A DNA stretch of 41,361 bases from Micromonospora sp. C95. Its GTDB lineage: Bacteria > Actinomycetota > Actinomycetes > Mycobacteriales > Micromonosporaceae. Positions 1 to 6,745 of the stretch are shown in pieces. Where the stretch lies: assembly GCF_018070465.1 (NCBI RefSeq), contig NZ_JAGPXT010000030.1, forward strand, positions 24,565 to 65,925, in the 5' to 3' direction. Position numbers and translations under genes: made by a program. The notes below the pieces were generated by a model that saw only the letters and a list, made by a program, of their open reading frames with translations, did not search any database and was not told the origin of the DNA. Within the stretch, counting starts at the first letter, position 1, and every line of letters begins with the position of its first letter.

Positions 1-24
1 CCCCGGTTCCACCGCCGCGCTCAC
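1..24 (-). CDS. 5' end of a gene downstream of trpE (partial)
   Basis: A GTG at 24-22 follows a GGAAGG Shine-Dalgarno-like sequence by 8 nt and overlaps (GTGA) the stop of the last repeat-encoded mini-frame. Only eight codons are in the window (V-S-A-A-V-E-P-G), so no family can be read. By the usual actinobacterial order, a Trp-biosynthesis-associated membrane protein or trpC would be expected after trpE; that is inference from gene order, not sequence. Confidence 0.35.
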
Positions 25-201
25 CGCACACGCCTTCCGTTCGCGACTGCGGGACTCCGCTGCGCTACATTCCTCGCGCTCACCGCACACGCCTTCCGTT
101 CGCGACTGCGGGACTCCGCTGCGCTACATTCCTCGCGCTCACCGCACACGCCTTCCGTTCGCGACTGCGGGACTCCGCTGCGCTACGTTCCTCGCGCTCA
201 C
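21..201 (-). repeat. Three tandem 59-bp repeats encoding overlapping mini-frames after trpE
   Basis: Three head-to-tail 59-bp copies start at 201, 142 and 83 on the minus strand. Each begins GGTGAGCGCGAGGA and ends CCGCAGTCGCGAACGGAAGG plus an 8-nt spacer. They differ at one base, and that change is silent (AAC/AAT). Each copy is a stop-free 20-codon frame starting GTG and encoding VSARNVAQRSPAVANGRRVR, with a GGAAGG 8 nt before the next GTG. The trpE stop overlaps the first GTG, and each mini-frame stop overlaps the next GTG (GTGA at 201-198, 142-139, 83-80 and 24-21). The repetition is certain; translation is inference. Confidence 0.9.
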
Positions 202-1760
202 CGGGCGGGCCGGAGTGTTTCCGCGGCGGCGATGGCCGCCAGCACTGCGGCGGCCTTGTTCCGGGTCTCCTGGTCCTCGGCGGCCGGGTCGGAGTCGGCC
301 ACCACCCCGGCGCCGGCCTGCACGTACGCCCGGCCGGCGCGGATCAGGGCGGTCCGGATCGCGATGGCCATGTCGAGATCGCCGGCGAAACCGAAATAGC
401 CCACGGTGCCGCCGTAGAGACCCCGACGGACCGGCTCCAACTCCTCGATGATCTCCATGGCCCGCACCTTCGGCGCGCCGGAGAGCGTGCCCGCCGGAAA
501 GGTCGCGGCGAGCGCGTCGAAAGCGGTGCGGTCCGGCCGCAGCGTGCCGACCACCGTGGAGACGATGTGCATCACGTGGCTGTACCGCTCGATGGTGGCG
601 AACTCCGGCACCTCGACGGTGCCCGGACGGCAGACCCGGCCCAGATCGTTGCGCCCCAGGTCGACGAGCATCACGTGCTCGGCACGCTCCTTCGGGTCGG
701 CGAGCAGCTCGGCGGCGAGCCGGGCGTCGGCGTCCGGGGTCGCGCCGCGCGGCCGGGTGCCGGCGATCGGATGCAGCAGCGCGCGCCGCTCGCCGGCCAC
801 CTCACCGGTCACCTTCAGGTGCGCCTCGGGTGACGACCCGACGATGTCGAAGTCGTCGAAGCGCAGCAGGTACATGTAAGGGCTGGGATTCGTGGTGCGC
901 AGCACCCGGTAGACGTCCAACGGGTCGGCGTCGGTCTCCCGCTCGAACCGCTGGGCGAGCACGATCTGGAAGCACTCACCGGCCCGGATCGCCTCCTTCG
1001 CCGCCTCCACCGCCTTCGGGTAACCGCCGTCCGGGGTGCGGCTGCGCACCTCGCCGGCCGGCGGGCGGGCGACCGTGGCGACCATCGGCGGGATGGGCCG
1101 CGACAGCGCCGTGGTCATCGCGTCCAGCCGGCCCACCGCGTGGTGGTAGGCGGCGGTGACCCGCTCGTCGCGGCCCGGCTCGTCGAGTGGCGGCAGGATC
1201 GCGTTGGCGACCAGGATCGCCGAACCGTCGAAGTGGTCGAGCACCACCAGGTCGGTGGCGAGCATCATGCCCAGTTCGGGCAGGCGCAGGTCGTCCTCGG
1301 TGAACTCGGGCAGCCGTTCGAAGCGGCGGATCAGGTCGTAGCCGAGATAGCCGACCATGCCGCCGGTCAGCGGTGGCGTCCCGTCACCCGGCGCGCCGGG
1401 CGGGCCGGCCAGTGCCGCCACCGACGCGCGCAGCACCTCGACCGGGTCGCCGGTGGTCGGCAACCCGGCCGGCGGCACGCCGAGCCAGGCGGCGGCACCG
1501 TCCCGCTCGACAAGCGTGGCGCTGCTGCGCACCCCGACGAAGGAGTACCGGGCCCAGGCCAGACCGGACGAGCCGACCCCCTGCTCGGCGGACTCCAGCA
1601 GGAACGTACCCGGACCACCGGCGAGCTTGCGGTAGACGCCGACCGGGGTCTCCGCGTCGGCGAGCAGCCGGCGGGTGACCGGCACCACCCGCCACCGGGC
1701 GGCCAGCTCGGTGAAGGTGGCCGCGTCCGGGCTCACCCGACCGTCGCTCCGCTCGCTCAT
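198..1760 (-). CDS. trpE: Anthranilate synthase component I
   Basis: Makes anthranilate from chorismate, the first committed step of tryptophan synthesis, with a TrpG amidotransferase not in this window. The 520-residue protein has the N-terminal feedback-site motif FLLESAEQG and the chorismate-binding C-terminal half with FQIVLAQRFERE, SSPEAHLKV, IAGTRPRGATPDAD and LVDLGRNDLGRV. The ATG at 1760 is chosen because GCGGAG precedes it by about 8 nt and because it gives the family length; the frame stays open another 47 codons upstream through the repeat element and hisI end, which do not resemble TrpE. The start overlaps the stop of a 24-codon mini-frame (ATGA). The stop codon is supplied by the first 59-bp repeat downstream. 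The first residues (MSERSD) are themselves part of the duplicated repeat edge, so the original start may have been further in. Confidence 0.95.
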   Translation of the reverse strand: MSERSDGRVSPDAATFTELAARWRVVPVTRRLLADAETPVGVYRKLAGGPGTFLLESAEQGVGSSGLAWARYSFVGVRSSATLVERDGAAAWLGVPPAGLPTTGDPVEVLRASVAALAGPPGAPGDGTPPLTGGMVGYLGYDLIRRFERLPEFTEDDLRLPELGMMLATDLVVLDHFDGSAILVANAILPPLDEPGRDERVTAAYHHAVGRLDAMTTALSRPIPPMVATVARPPAGEVRSRTPDGGYPKAVEAAKEAIRAGECFQIVLAQRFERETDADPLDVYRVLRTTNPSPYMYLLRFDDFDIVGSSPEAHLKVTGEVAGERRALLHPIAGTRPRGATPDADARLAAELLADPKERAEHVMLVDLGRNDLGRVCRPGTVEVPEFATIERYSHVMHIVSTVVGTLRPDRTAFDALAATFPAGTLSGAPKVRAMEIIEELEPVRRGLYGGTVGYFGFAGDLDMAIAIRTALIRAGRAYVQAGAGVVADSDPAAEDQETRNKAAAVLAAIAAAETLRPAR

Positions 1761-1831
1761 GCCGGCACTCCGCTTCGCTCCGCGCCGCCACGAGGCACCA
1801 CCGCACCGAACCTGATGATTCGCTCGCTCAT
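1757..1831 (-). repeat. Junction element between hisI and trpE encoding a 24-residue mini-frame
   Basis: The hisI stop overlaps an ATG (ATGA, 1831-1828) that opens a 24-codon frame beginning MSERIIRFGAVVPRGG and ending ERSGVPA. Its stop overlaps the trpE ATG (ATGA, 1760-1757). The 11-nt sequence ATGAGCGAGCG is present at both ends, 71 bp apart, like a duplication of the junction flanking an insertion. Near its end the element carries GCGGAG, which serves as the trpE ribosome binding site. There are no Trp or clustered His codons, so it is not an attenuation leader. I associate this sequence with dispersed Micromonosporaceae repeats (recollection, not searched). Confidence 0.7.
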
Positions 1832-3141
1832 GGTGCGACCTCGCCGGTGACCGGGAGTTCGTCGGCGAAACAGGTGCGCTGCCCGGTGTGGCAGGCGGCA
1901 CCGACCTGGTCCACGCTCACCAGCACCGCGTCGCCGTCGCAGTCGAGTGCCACCGAGCGGACGTACTGGTGGTGGCCGGAGGTGGCGCCCTTGACCCAGT
2001 ACTCACGCCGGCTGCGCGACCAGTAGGTGGCCCGACCGGTGGTCAACGTGCGATGCAGGGCCTCGTCGTCCATCCAGGCCATCATCAGCACCTCGCCGCT
2101 GTCGTGTTGGCGGACCACGGCGGCCACCAGACCGTCGGGCGTGCGCCGCAGGCGGCCGGCGATCGCCGGGTCGAGCCGAGACGGTCGCTGCGAACCGCCC
2201 GGCGACTCCGGCAGGTCAGGGTGGGCGCCGGTCACCGGCGCGTCAGGAACGGGCACAGTGACCAATTGTCCCGCACGCGGCGCGGGTACCCCAGCCGGCT
2301 CCCGGCTGACGGACGGCGTGCCGCCGCCGGGCCGGCCCAACTGGGCCACGTAGCGGTCCAGCCGGCCGTCCAGCAGGGCGTCGGCAAGATCCGGACCGGC
2401 CGCCCCGGCCACCTCGGCGGCGTACGGGCGGATCAGTGGCAGGGTGCCGGTCACCAGGCGGGCCGCCGCCGCCCACACCTGTCCGGTCGAGCCGGGACGC
2501 ACGCCGAGGCAGCGCAGCATGTCCTCCCGGTAGCCGGCGGGCGCCACCGGCAGGTCGAGCGCGGCGGCGAAGGCCGACCGGCGGGAGACCACCCGTACCG
2601 ACGGGTTCGCCAGCCGCAACACCGACGGACAGAGCCGGGCCAGGTCGGCGGCGGCCAGCCGGGCGCCGAGCGCGTCCTCGGCGTCCCGGGCCGCGGCCAC
2701 CTTGCCCAGCGTGGCGATCAGTTCCTCCAGCCGTGGCTCGTCGGCCGGCTGGCAGAGCACCGGTAGGTCGATCCGGTGCCGCCAGTACGAGTCGGCCCAG
2801 AGCAGCCGGGTGGGGGCCGTCACGGGCAGGCCGAACGCCCATTCGGCCGGCTCACCGAGCCGGGTCACCCACGAGTGGATGTCCCGGGCCGCGACCGACA
2901 CGTGGGTCAGCCGGCCGGAGTGCTCCGCGAGGTAGGCCCGGCGGGCCGCGTACGGAGCGCCACCGAGCAGCACGTCGACGTCGACGTCGCTGTGCGCGGT
3001 GGCGGCCCGCCGCGCGTGGCTGCCGCGCAGCAGGATGCCCACCACGGGCCGGTCCGCGCTGGCCCGCAGCCGGGCGGCCCAGTCGTCGAAGAACCCACTG
3101 TCCGGTGACGGAGCGTGATCCACCGCGCCATCGTGCCGCAC
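1828..3141 (-). CDS. hisI: Nucleotidyltransferase-like domain fused to phosphoribosyl-AMP cyclohydrolase (HisI)
   Basis: The C-terminal part (about residues 325-437) is HisI, the third step of histidine synthesis. It has MMAWMDDEAL, the metal-binding D400-C401-D402-G-D404 and ACHTGQRTC with C417 and C424 (Cys spacing 16 and 7, as in known HisI). The N-terminal about 275 residues look like a polymerase-beta-fold nucleotidyltransferase: G40-S41 then D52-V-D54-V-D56. A Pro-rich linker (about 275-320) joins them, and no stop lies between. The GTG at 3141 is the frame's first usable start; another GTG lies six codons in. HisI could alternatively start inside the linker (GTG codons near 2254 or 2233, weak ribosome sites), leaving the upstream gene without its own stop. 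The stop overlaps the mini-frame that leads to trpE. Confidence 0.8.
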   Translation of the reverse strand: MRHDGAVDHAPSPDSGFFDDWAARLRASADRPVVGILLRGSHARRAATAHSDVDVDVLLGGAPYAARRAYLAEHSGRLTHVSVAARDIHSWVTRLGEPAEWAFGLPVTAPTRLLWADSYWRHRIDLPVLCQPADEPRLEELIATLGKVAAARDAEDALGARLAAADLARLCPSVLRLANPSVRVVSRRSAFAAALDLPVAPAGYREDMLRCLGVRPGSTGQVWAAAARLVTGTLPLIRPYAAEVAGAAGPDLADALLDGRLDRYVAQLGRPGGGTPSVSREPAGVPAPRAGQLVTVPVPDAPVTGAHPDLPESPGGSQRPSRLDPAIAGRLRRTPDGLVAAVVRQHDSGEVLMMAWMDDEALHRTLTTGRATYWSRSRREYWVKGATSGHHQYVRSVALDCDGDAVLVSVDQVGAACHTGQRTCFADELPVTGEVAP

Positions 3142-3253
3142 GTCCGATCGGGGTGCAATGCCCGGTGACGGACCTGGCGTCCGATCTGATGCCGGGTGAC
3201 CGTGCTATGCGATTTGCTGTCCGACGACTGCTTCGCCCCGATCGACGCCTCAG
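3142..3253. other. Intergenic stretch with an imperfect direct duplication
   Basis: The 112 bp between the fused hisI frame and the merR end hold two copies of CGTCCGATC (3141-3149, 3178-3186), each followed by ATGCC(C/G)GGTGAC (3158-3169, 3189-3200). No convincing promoter or hairpin was seen. The duplication may be a remnant of a repeat or a regulator site for the hisI frame. Confidence 0.4.
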
Positions 3254-3646
3254 TCAGTCGAACTCGCCGAGCTCCGCCCGCCGGTAGTGGTCGATCTTGA
3301 AGTCGAGCACCTTGAGGTCCTCCTCCAGCTCGGCCATCCGGTGCAGCACCCGCACCCGGTGCTCCTCGAACAGTGCCCGCCGGGCACCGAGCGTGCCGTC
3401 ACCCTGTCGGGCCAGTTCGACGTAGCGACGCATGTCCCGCACCGGCATGCCGGTGCGGCGCAGCCGGGTCAGCAGCAGCAACCAGTTGACGTCCTCCGCC
3501 GTGTAGCGACGCCGACCGGCGGAGTCCCGGCCCACCGGGGCCACCAGCCCCTCCTGTTCGTACCAACGCAACGTGTGGGTGGTCAGGCCGACCCGCTGGG
3601 CCGCCTCGCTGACGGTGCAGGTCGGCTCCCGCGTACCGATGTCCAT
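3254..3646 (-). CDS. MerR-family transcriptional regulator
   Basis: A 130-residue DNA-binding regulator. The N-terminal winged helix-turn-helix is clear: TVSEAAQRVGLTTHTLRWYEQEGLV at about residues 11-35 and RRRYTAEDVNWLLLLTRLRRTGMPV next. A C-terminal dimerisation helix follows (about 90-125). There is no cysteine pattern for metal sensing, so the ligand is unknown. It is transcribed divergently from the ABC-2 exporter genes, with about 118 bp containing two small dyads between them, so control of that exporter is the natural guess. No strong ribosome site precedes the ATG at 3646. Confidence 0.88.
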   Translation of the reverse strand: MDIGTREPTCTVSEAAQRVGLTTHTLRWYEQEGLVAPVGRDSAGRRRYTAEDVNWLLLLTRLRRTGMPVRDMRRYVELARQGDGTLGARRALFEEHRVRVLHRMAELEEDLKVLDFKIDHYRRAELGEFD

Positions 3647-3699
3647 CGTTCGAGGGTCGCAGCACCGGCCGGCCCGGCGCGACCCCCCGTTGCCACGCC

Positions 3700-3739
3700 T
3701 TGCCGAACCGGAGGTATTTCACCTACCGTTGATTTCAAC
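3700..3739 (+). promoter_or_regulatory. Putative promoter and operator of the ABC-2 exporter
   Basis: TTGCCG (3700-3705) and TACCGT (3724-3729) are 18 bp apart. A dyad AGGT-ATTTC-ACCT (3712-3724) fills the spacer, the place where MerR-type activators bind. A second perfect dyad GTTGA-TT-TCAAC (3728-3739) overlaps the -10. Both dyads share ATTTCA, 16 bp apart. The region is AT-rich compared with its surroundings. Binding by the divergent MerR or by the downstream TetR is inference. Confidence 0.45.
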
Positions 3740-3764
3740 AGACGATGAATTGAGGAGGTGGGCG

Positions 3765-4496
3765 ATGGCGGACGCGATCGCCGTCCGGGGCCTGGTCGTG
3801 GACCGGGGCGGACGGCGGGTGCTGCACGGGATCGACGCCACGGTGCCGCGCGGCTCGGTCACCGGTCTGCTCGGGCCGAGTGGCAGCGGCAAGACCACGC
3901 TGATGCGCGCGATCGTCGGAGTGCAGGTGATCGCCACCGGCACGGTGACGGTGCTCGGGACCCCGGCCGGCTCGCCGCCGCTGCGCCACCGGGTCGGCTA
4001 CCTGACCCAGGCGCCGAGCGTCTACGCCGACCTGACGGTACGCGAGAACGCCCGCTACTTCGCCACGCTGCACGGTCGCGACCGGGCCGAGGCCGACCGC
4101 GCCGTGGCCGACGTCGGGCTGGCCTCGGCGGCCGGTCAACTCGTGGGCACCCTCTCCGGCGGCCAGCGCAGCCGGGCATCGCTGGCCTGCGCACTCGTCG
4201 GCGAGCCCGAACTGATCGTGCTGGACGAGCCCACCGTCGGTCAGGATCCGGTGCTGCGGGCCGACCTCTGGGCCCGTTTCCACGCCCTGGCCGCGACCGG
4301 GACGACCCTGCTGGTGTCGAGTCACGTGATGGACGAGGCCGCCCGATGCGACCGGTTGCTGCTCATCCGCGACGGACGGCTCATCGCCGACGACACGCCC
4401 GCGGCCGTCCGAGCCGCCGCCGGGGTGGACGATCTCGACGAGGCGTTCCTGCGGCTGATCAGAGCCGCTGAGCCCGACCGGTCCGGGGAGGCGTGA
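3765..4496 (+). CDS. ABC-2 type exporter, ATP-binding subunit
   Basis: A 243-residue ATPase that powers the membrane subunit encoded next. Walker A is GPSGSGKTT (about residue 41). The signature is LSGGQRSRASLA, and Walker B is ELIVLDEPTVGQDP followed by an H-loop in SSHVMDEA. The start at 3765 is fixed by GAGGAGG six nt upstream and by the position of the first strand of the fold; the frame stays open further upstream but without homology. The stop overlaps the permease start (TGATG). The substrate cannot be read; relatives export drugs or lipids, and flanking MerR and TetR regulators fit an inducible drug exporter. Confidence 0.92.
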   Translation: MADAIAVRGLVVDRGGRRVLHGIDATVPRGSVTGLLGPSGSGKTTLMRAIVGVQVIATGTVTVLGTPAGSPPLRHRVGYLTQAPSVYADLTVRENARYFATLHGRDRAEADRAVADVGLASAAGQLVGTLSGGQRSRASLACALVGEPELIVLDEPTVGQDPVLRADLWARFHALAATGTTLLVSSHVMDEAARCDRLLLIRDGRLIADDTPAAVRAAAGVDDLDEAFLRLIRAAEPDRSGEA

Positions 4497-5251
4497 TGAA
4501 CCCCCGCATCCTGTCCGCCACCGTCGCGCGCATCCTGCGGCAGCTGCGCCACGACAAGCGCACCGTCGCGCTGCTGGTGGCCGTGCCGACCGTCCTGCTC
4601 ACCCTGGTCTACTACATGTACGCCGACCAGCCCGCGCCGCCCGGACAGCCGTCGACCTTCGACCGGATCGCCCTGGTGATGCTCGGCTTCTTCCCGTTCA
4701 TCATCATGTTCCTGGTGACCAGCATCGCGATGCTGCGCGAGCGCACCACCGGCACGCTGGAACGACTGCTCACCACCCCACTGGCCAAGACCGACCTGCT
4801 CTTCGGGTACGGCATCGCCTTCGGGCTGGCCGGCGCGGTGCAGGCCGGCATCGCCTCGGCCGTCGCGTACTGGGTCTTCGGTCTCGAGACGGCCGGCAGC
4901 AGCGCCCTGGTCATCATGATCGCGGCGCTGAACGCGGTGCTCGCCGTCGCGCTCGGGCTGCTCTGCAGCGCCTTCGCCCGCACCGAGTTCCAGGCCGTAC
5001 AGTTCATGCCGGTCGTGGTCGCACCACAACTGCTGCTCTGTGGGCTGTTCGTGCCCCGCGACGAGATGGCCGGCTGGTTGCAGGCGACAAGTGACGTGCT
5101 GCCCCTGTCGTACGCCGTCGAGGCCCTGCAGGAAGTCGGCGCGCACGCCGAGCCGACCGGCACGATGTGGCGCGACGTGGCCATCGTCGCCGCCGCGGCG
5201 GTGCTGGCGTTGGTGCTCGCCGCGGCCACCCTGCGTCGGCGCAGCGGCTGA
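4496..5251 (+). CDS. ABC-2 type exporter, membrane subunit
   Basis: A 251-residue integral membrane protein of the ABC-2 permease class. About six hydrophobic segments are visible: residues 25-45, 58-80, 105-130, 137-160, 165-185 and 228-246. The conserved early loop RERTTGTLERLLTTPL (about 80-95) is the usual coupling region. The ATG overlaps the ATPase stop by one base; a GTG one codon earlier is the alternative start. GGGGAG precedes it. It forms the transport channel with the upstream ATPase. Two strong dyads directly follow its stop. Confidence 0.9.
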   Translation: MNPRILSATVARILRQLRHDKRTVALLVAVPTVLLTLVYYMYADQPAPPGQPSTFDRIALVMLGFFPFIIMFLVTSIAMLRERTTGTLERLLTTPLAKTDLLFGYGIAFGLAGAVQAGIASAVAYWVFGLETAGSSALVIMIAALNAVLAVALGLLCSAFARTEFQAVQFMPVVVAPQLLLCGLFVPRDEMAGWLQATSDVLPLSYAVEALQEVGAHAEPTGTMWRDVAIVAAAAVLALVLAAATLRRRSG

Positions 5252-5307
5252 CGCCCACCGGGTCGACCCGACGGGCGTGGATGCGCGTCCGCCGGGCCGG
5301 CCCGGCG
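5251..5307. promoter_or_regulatory. Two adjacent large dyads between exporter and tetR
   Basis: Dyad one (5251-5278) has ACGCCC/GGGCGT outer arms and a perfect 12-bp core CGGGTCGACCCG, and it starts on the last base of the permease stop. Dyad two (5290-5307) is the perfect 18-bp palindrome CGCCGGGCCGGCCCGGCG. They could be RNA hairpins reducing read-through into tetR, or operators for the TetR protein that starts at 5331. No T-tract follows either. Confidence 0.5.
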
Positions 5308-5330
5308 GCGGACAGGAGCGAGGGAGGGCG

Positions 5331-5954
5331 ATGGTACGGCGCAGCGGGCGACGACCCGGCAGACCCGGCACCCGGGACACGATTCTCGACGCGGCCCGGG
5401 CCGCCTTCGCCGAACGCGGCTACGACGCCAGCACCATCCGGGCCATCGCCACCTCCGCCGGGGTCGACCCGGCCCTGGTGCACCACTACTTCGGCACCAA
5501 GGAACAGCTCTTCCTGGCCGCCATGCGGTTTCCGGTGGACCCCCGGGAACTGCTGCCGAAGGTGCTCGCCGGTGACCGTGCCGCCCTCGGCGAGCGGCTG
5601 GTCCGCATGTTCGTCACAGTGTGGGACTCGCCGGCCGGTGCCGCCGGGGTGGCCCTGCTGCGTTCCGCGGTCAGCAGCGAGTGGACCGCCCGGCTGCTGC
5701 GCGAGTTCCTCACCACCCAGGTGCTGCGCCGGGTTCTCGATCAGCTCGACGTCGATCCGGCCGAGGTACCGCTACGCGGGTCGCTGGTGGCCAGTCAACT
5801 CGTCGGGCTGGCGCTGATGCGCTACGTGATCCGGCTGGAGCCGGTCGCCTCCGCCGCACCGGAGACCCTGATCGTCACGGTCGGCCCGACCGTGCACCGC
5901 TATCTCACCGGCGAACTCGGCGGTGGCACCCACGCCGCACCGTCGGGGCGGTAG
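5331..5954 (+). CDS. TetR-family transcriptional regulator
   Basis: A 207-residue repressor-type protein. The N-terminal helix-turn-helix spans about residues 14-60 (TRDTILDAARAAFAERGYDA, then STIRAIATSAGVDPALVHHYF and GTKEQLF). The C-terminal about 140 residues are a ligand-binding helical domain of the kind seen with TetR proteins beside drug exporters. The ATG at 5331 follows AGGGAGGG; the frame is open upstream but that part overlaps the permease. It likely belongs to the exporter transcript and would autoregulate it. It ends one base from the convergent DUF2470 gene, without a terminator. Confidence 0.9.
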   Translation: MVRRSGRRPGRPGTRDTILDAARAAFAERGYDASTIRAIATSAGVDPALVHHYFGTKEQLFLAAMRFPVDPRELLPKVLAGDRAALGERLVRMFVTVWDSPAGAAGVALLRSAVSSEWTARLLREFLTTQVLRRVLDQLDVDPAEVPLRGSLVASQLVGLALMRYVIRLEPVASAAPETLIVTVGPTVHRYLTGELGGGTHAAPSGR

Positions 5955-5955
5955 C

Positions 5956-6681
5956 TCAGCCGGCGCGGAGCACCGGGTGCAGCAGCCGGGTCAGCTCGGC
6001 CGGGTCGGCCAGCCGGCGACCGAAGGCGAGCCGGGCCCGTCGCCGGGCGCCCGGCCGACCGAAGGTCACCAGCATCCCGTACCTGTCGATCCGCTCGATT
6101 CGCGGCGCGTGGTCCGCCGGACCGGCGGACAGGCCGAGTTGCCGGCGCAGGTAGTCGGTCAGCCGCGCGGCGTGCTCCTCGCCCAGCTGGGCGAGCAGCC
6201 CCGCCTCGACCGGGTGCAGCGGGTCCGGCTCGGCCTCCGCGTACGCCTGGAGATCCACGCGGCGCAACTCGCCGGCCCGGTGCCAACGGGCCTCGGCCAC
6301 CTCGAAGCGGAACAGCCGCAGGCGGGTGCCGACGTCGAGCAGGTCGCCGGTGGGCTCCACCCTGGCGAAGTCCACTGCGGCGGCCCGGGCCTCGTCGCCG
6401 GCCAACCGACGCGCCCAGCCGGAGACCAGGGCCCGGCCCAGCGACGGCGCCCCGGCGGCAGGCGGCAGGTCGAGCACGTCGAGCACCACCGCGACCGCCC
6501 GGTCCTGGTCACCCAACGCCGCCGCGAGATCGCTCACCACCGGCACCAGCAGCAGCACCCGCCCCTCGGGGTCGGTGGCGTGGCGCGCGTGGTGCAGGCC
6601 GGGCCGGCAGGCCAGGTGAACGAGGCCGGGCAACCGACCCGCGACCAGGGTCCGGACGATCTCGGCGGGGCTGGGCCGCAT
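5956..6681 (-). CDS. DUF2470 domain (HugZ-like) protein, iron-regulated
   Basis: A 241-residue soluble protein of the actinobacterial DUF2470 type. The C-terminal domain (about 160-238) has the typical IDRYGMLVTF followed by RRARLAFGRRLADPAELTRLL. The N-terminal half resembles a split-barrel flavin/heme-binding fold (EGRVLLLVPVVSDLA). DUF2470 is the C-terminal domain of HugZ-type heme-degrading proteins, so a part in heme or iron handling is plausible. A 17/19 match to the DtxR/IdeR iron box sits just upstream of its GGAGG ribosome site, which supports that role. It is convergent with tetR and separate from the ABC exporter upstream. The exact activity is not shown by the sequence. Confidence 0.75.
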   Translation of the reverse strand: MRPSPAEIVRTLVAGRLPGLVHLACRPGLHHARHATDPEGRVLLLVPVVSDLAAALGDQDRAVAVVLDVLDLPPAAGAPSLGRALVSGWARRLAGDEARAAAVDFARVEPTGDLLDVGTRLRLFRFEVAEARWHRAGELRRVDLQAYAEAEPDPLHPVEAGLLAQLGEEHAARLTDYLRRQLGLSAGPADHAPRIERIDRYGMLVTFGRPGARRRARLAFGRRLADPAELTRLLHPVLRAG

Positions 6682-6695
6682 GACACGACCTCCTT

Positions 6696-6714
6696 TGAGG
6701 TTAGGCTTACCTAA
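6696..6714 (-). promoter_or_regulatory. DtxR/IdeR/DmdR-type iron box
   Basis: TGAGGTTAGGCTTACCTAA on the plus strand matches the known actinobacterial iron-box consensus TTAGGTTAGGCTAACCTAA at 17 of 19 positions. It is centred about 24 bp upstream of the DUF2470 start. At this place Fe2+-bound DtxR-family repressor would block transcription when iron is ample. Confidence 0.85.
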
Positions 6715-6745
6715 CTCGGAGGGTATGGCATCGGCTCAGCGGCGT

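Noticed and set aside
22..198. CRISPR array
   Set aside because: The 59-bp copies are contiguous and nearly identical with no variable spacers, and no cas genes are present; the same holds for 8532-8690.
1757..1831. Attenuation leader peptide for trpE
   Set aside because: The mini-frame has no Trp codon and no alternative hairpins are evident; its ends match a repeat-type insertion instead.
5945..5980. tRNA-like 5' half (acceptor-like GGGGCGG, TA, and a GCTC/GAGC D-stem)
   Set aside because: No anticodon stem of five pairs, no TTC loop and no matching 3' acceptor strand follow; the bases belong to the ends of the tetR and DUF2470 genes.
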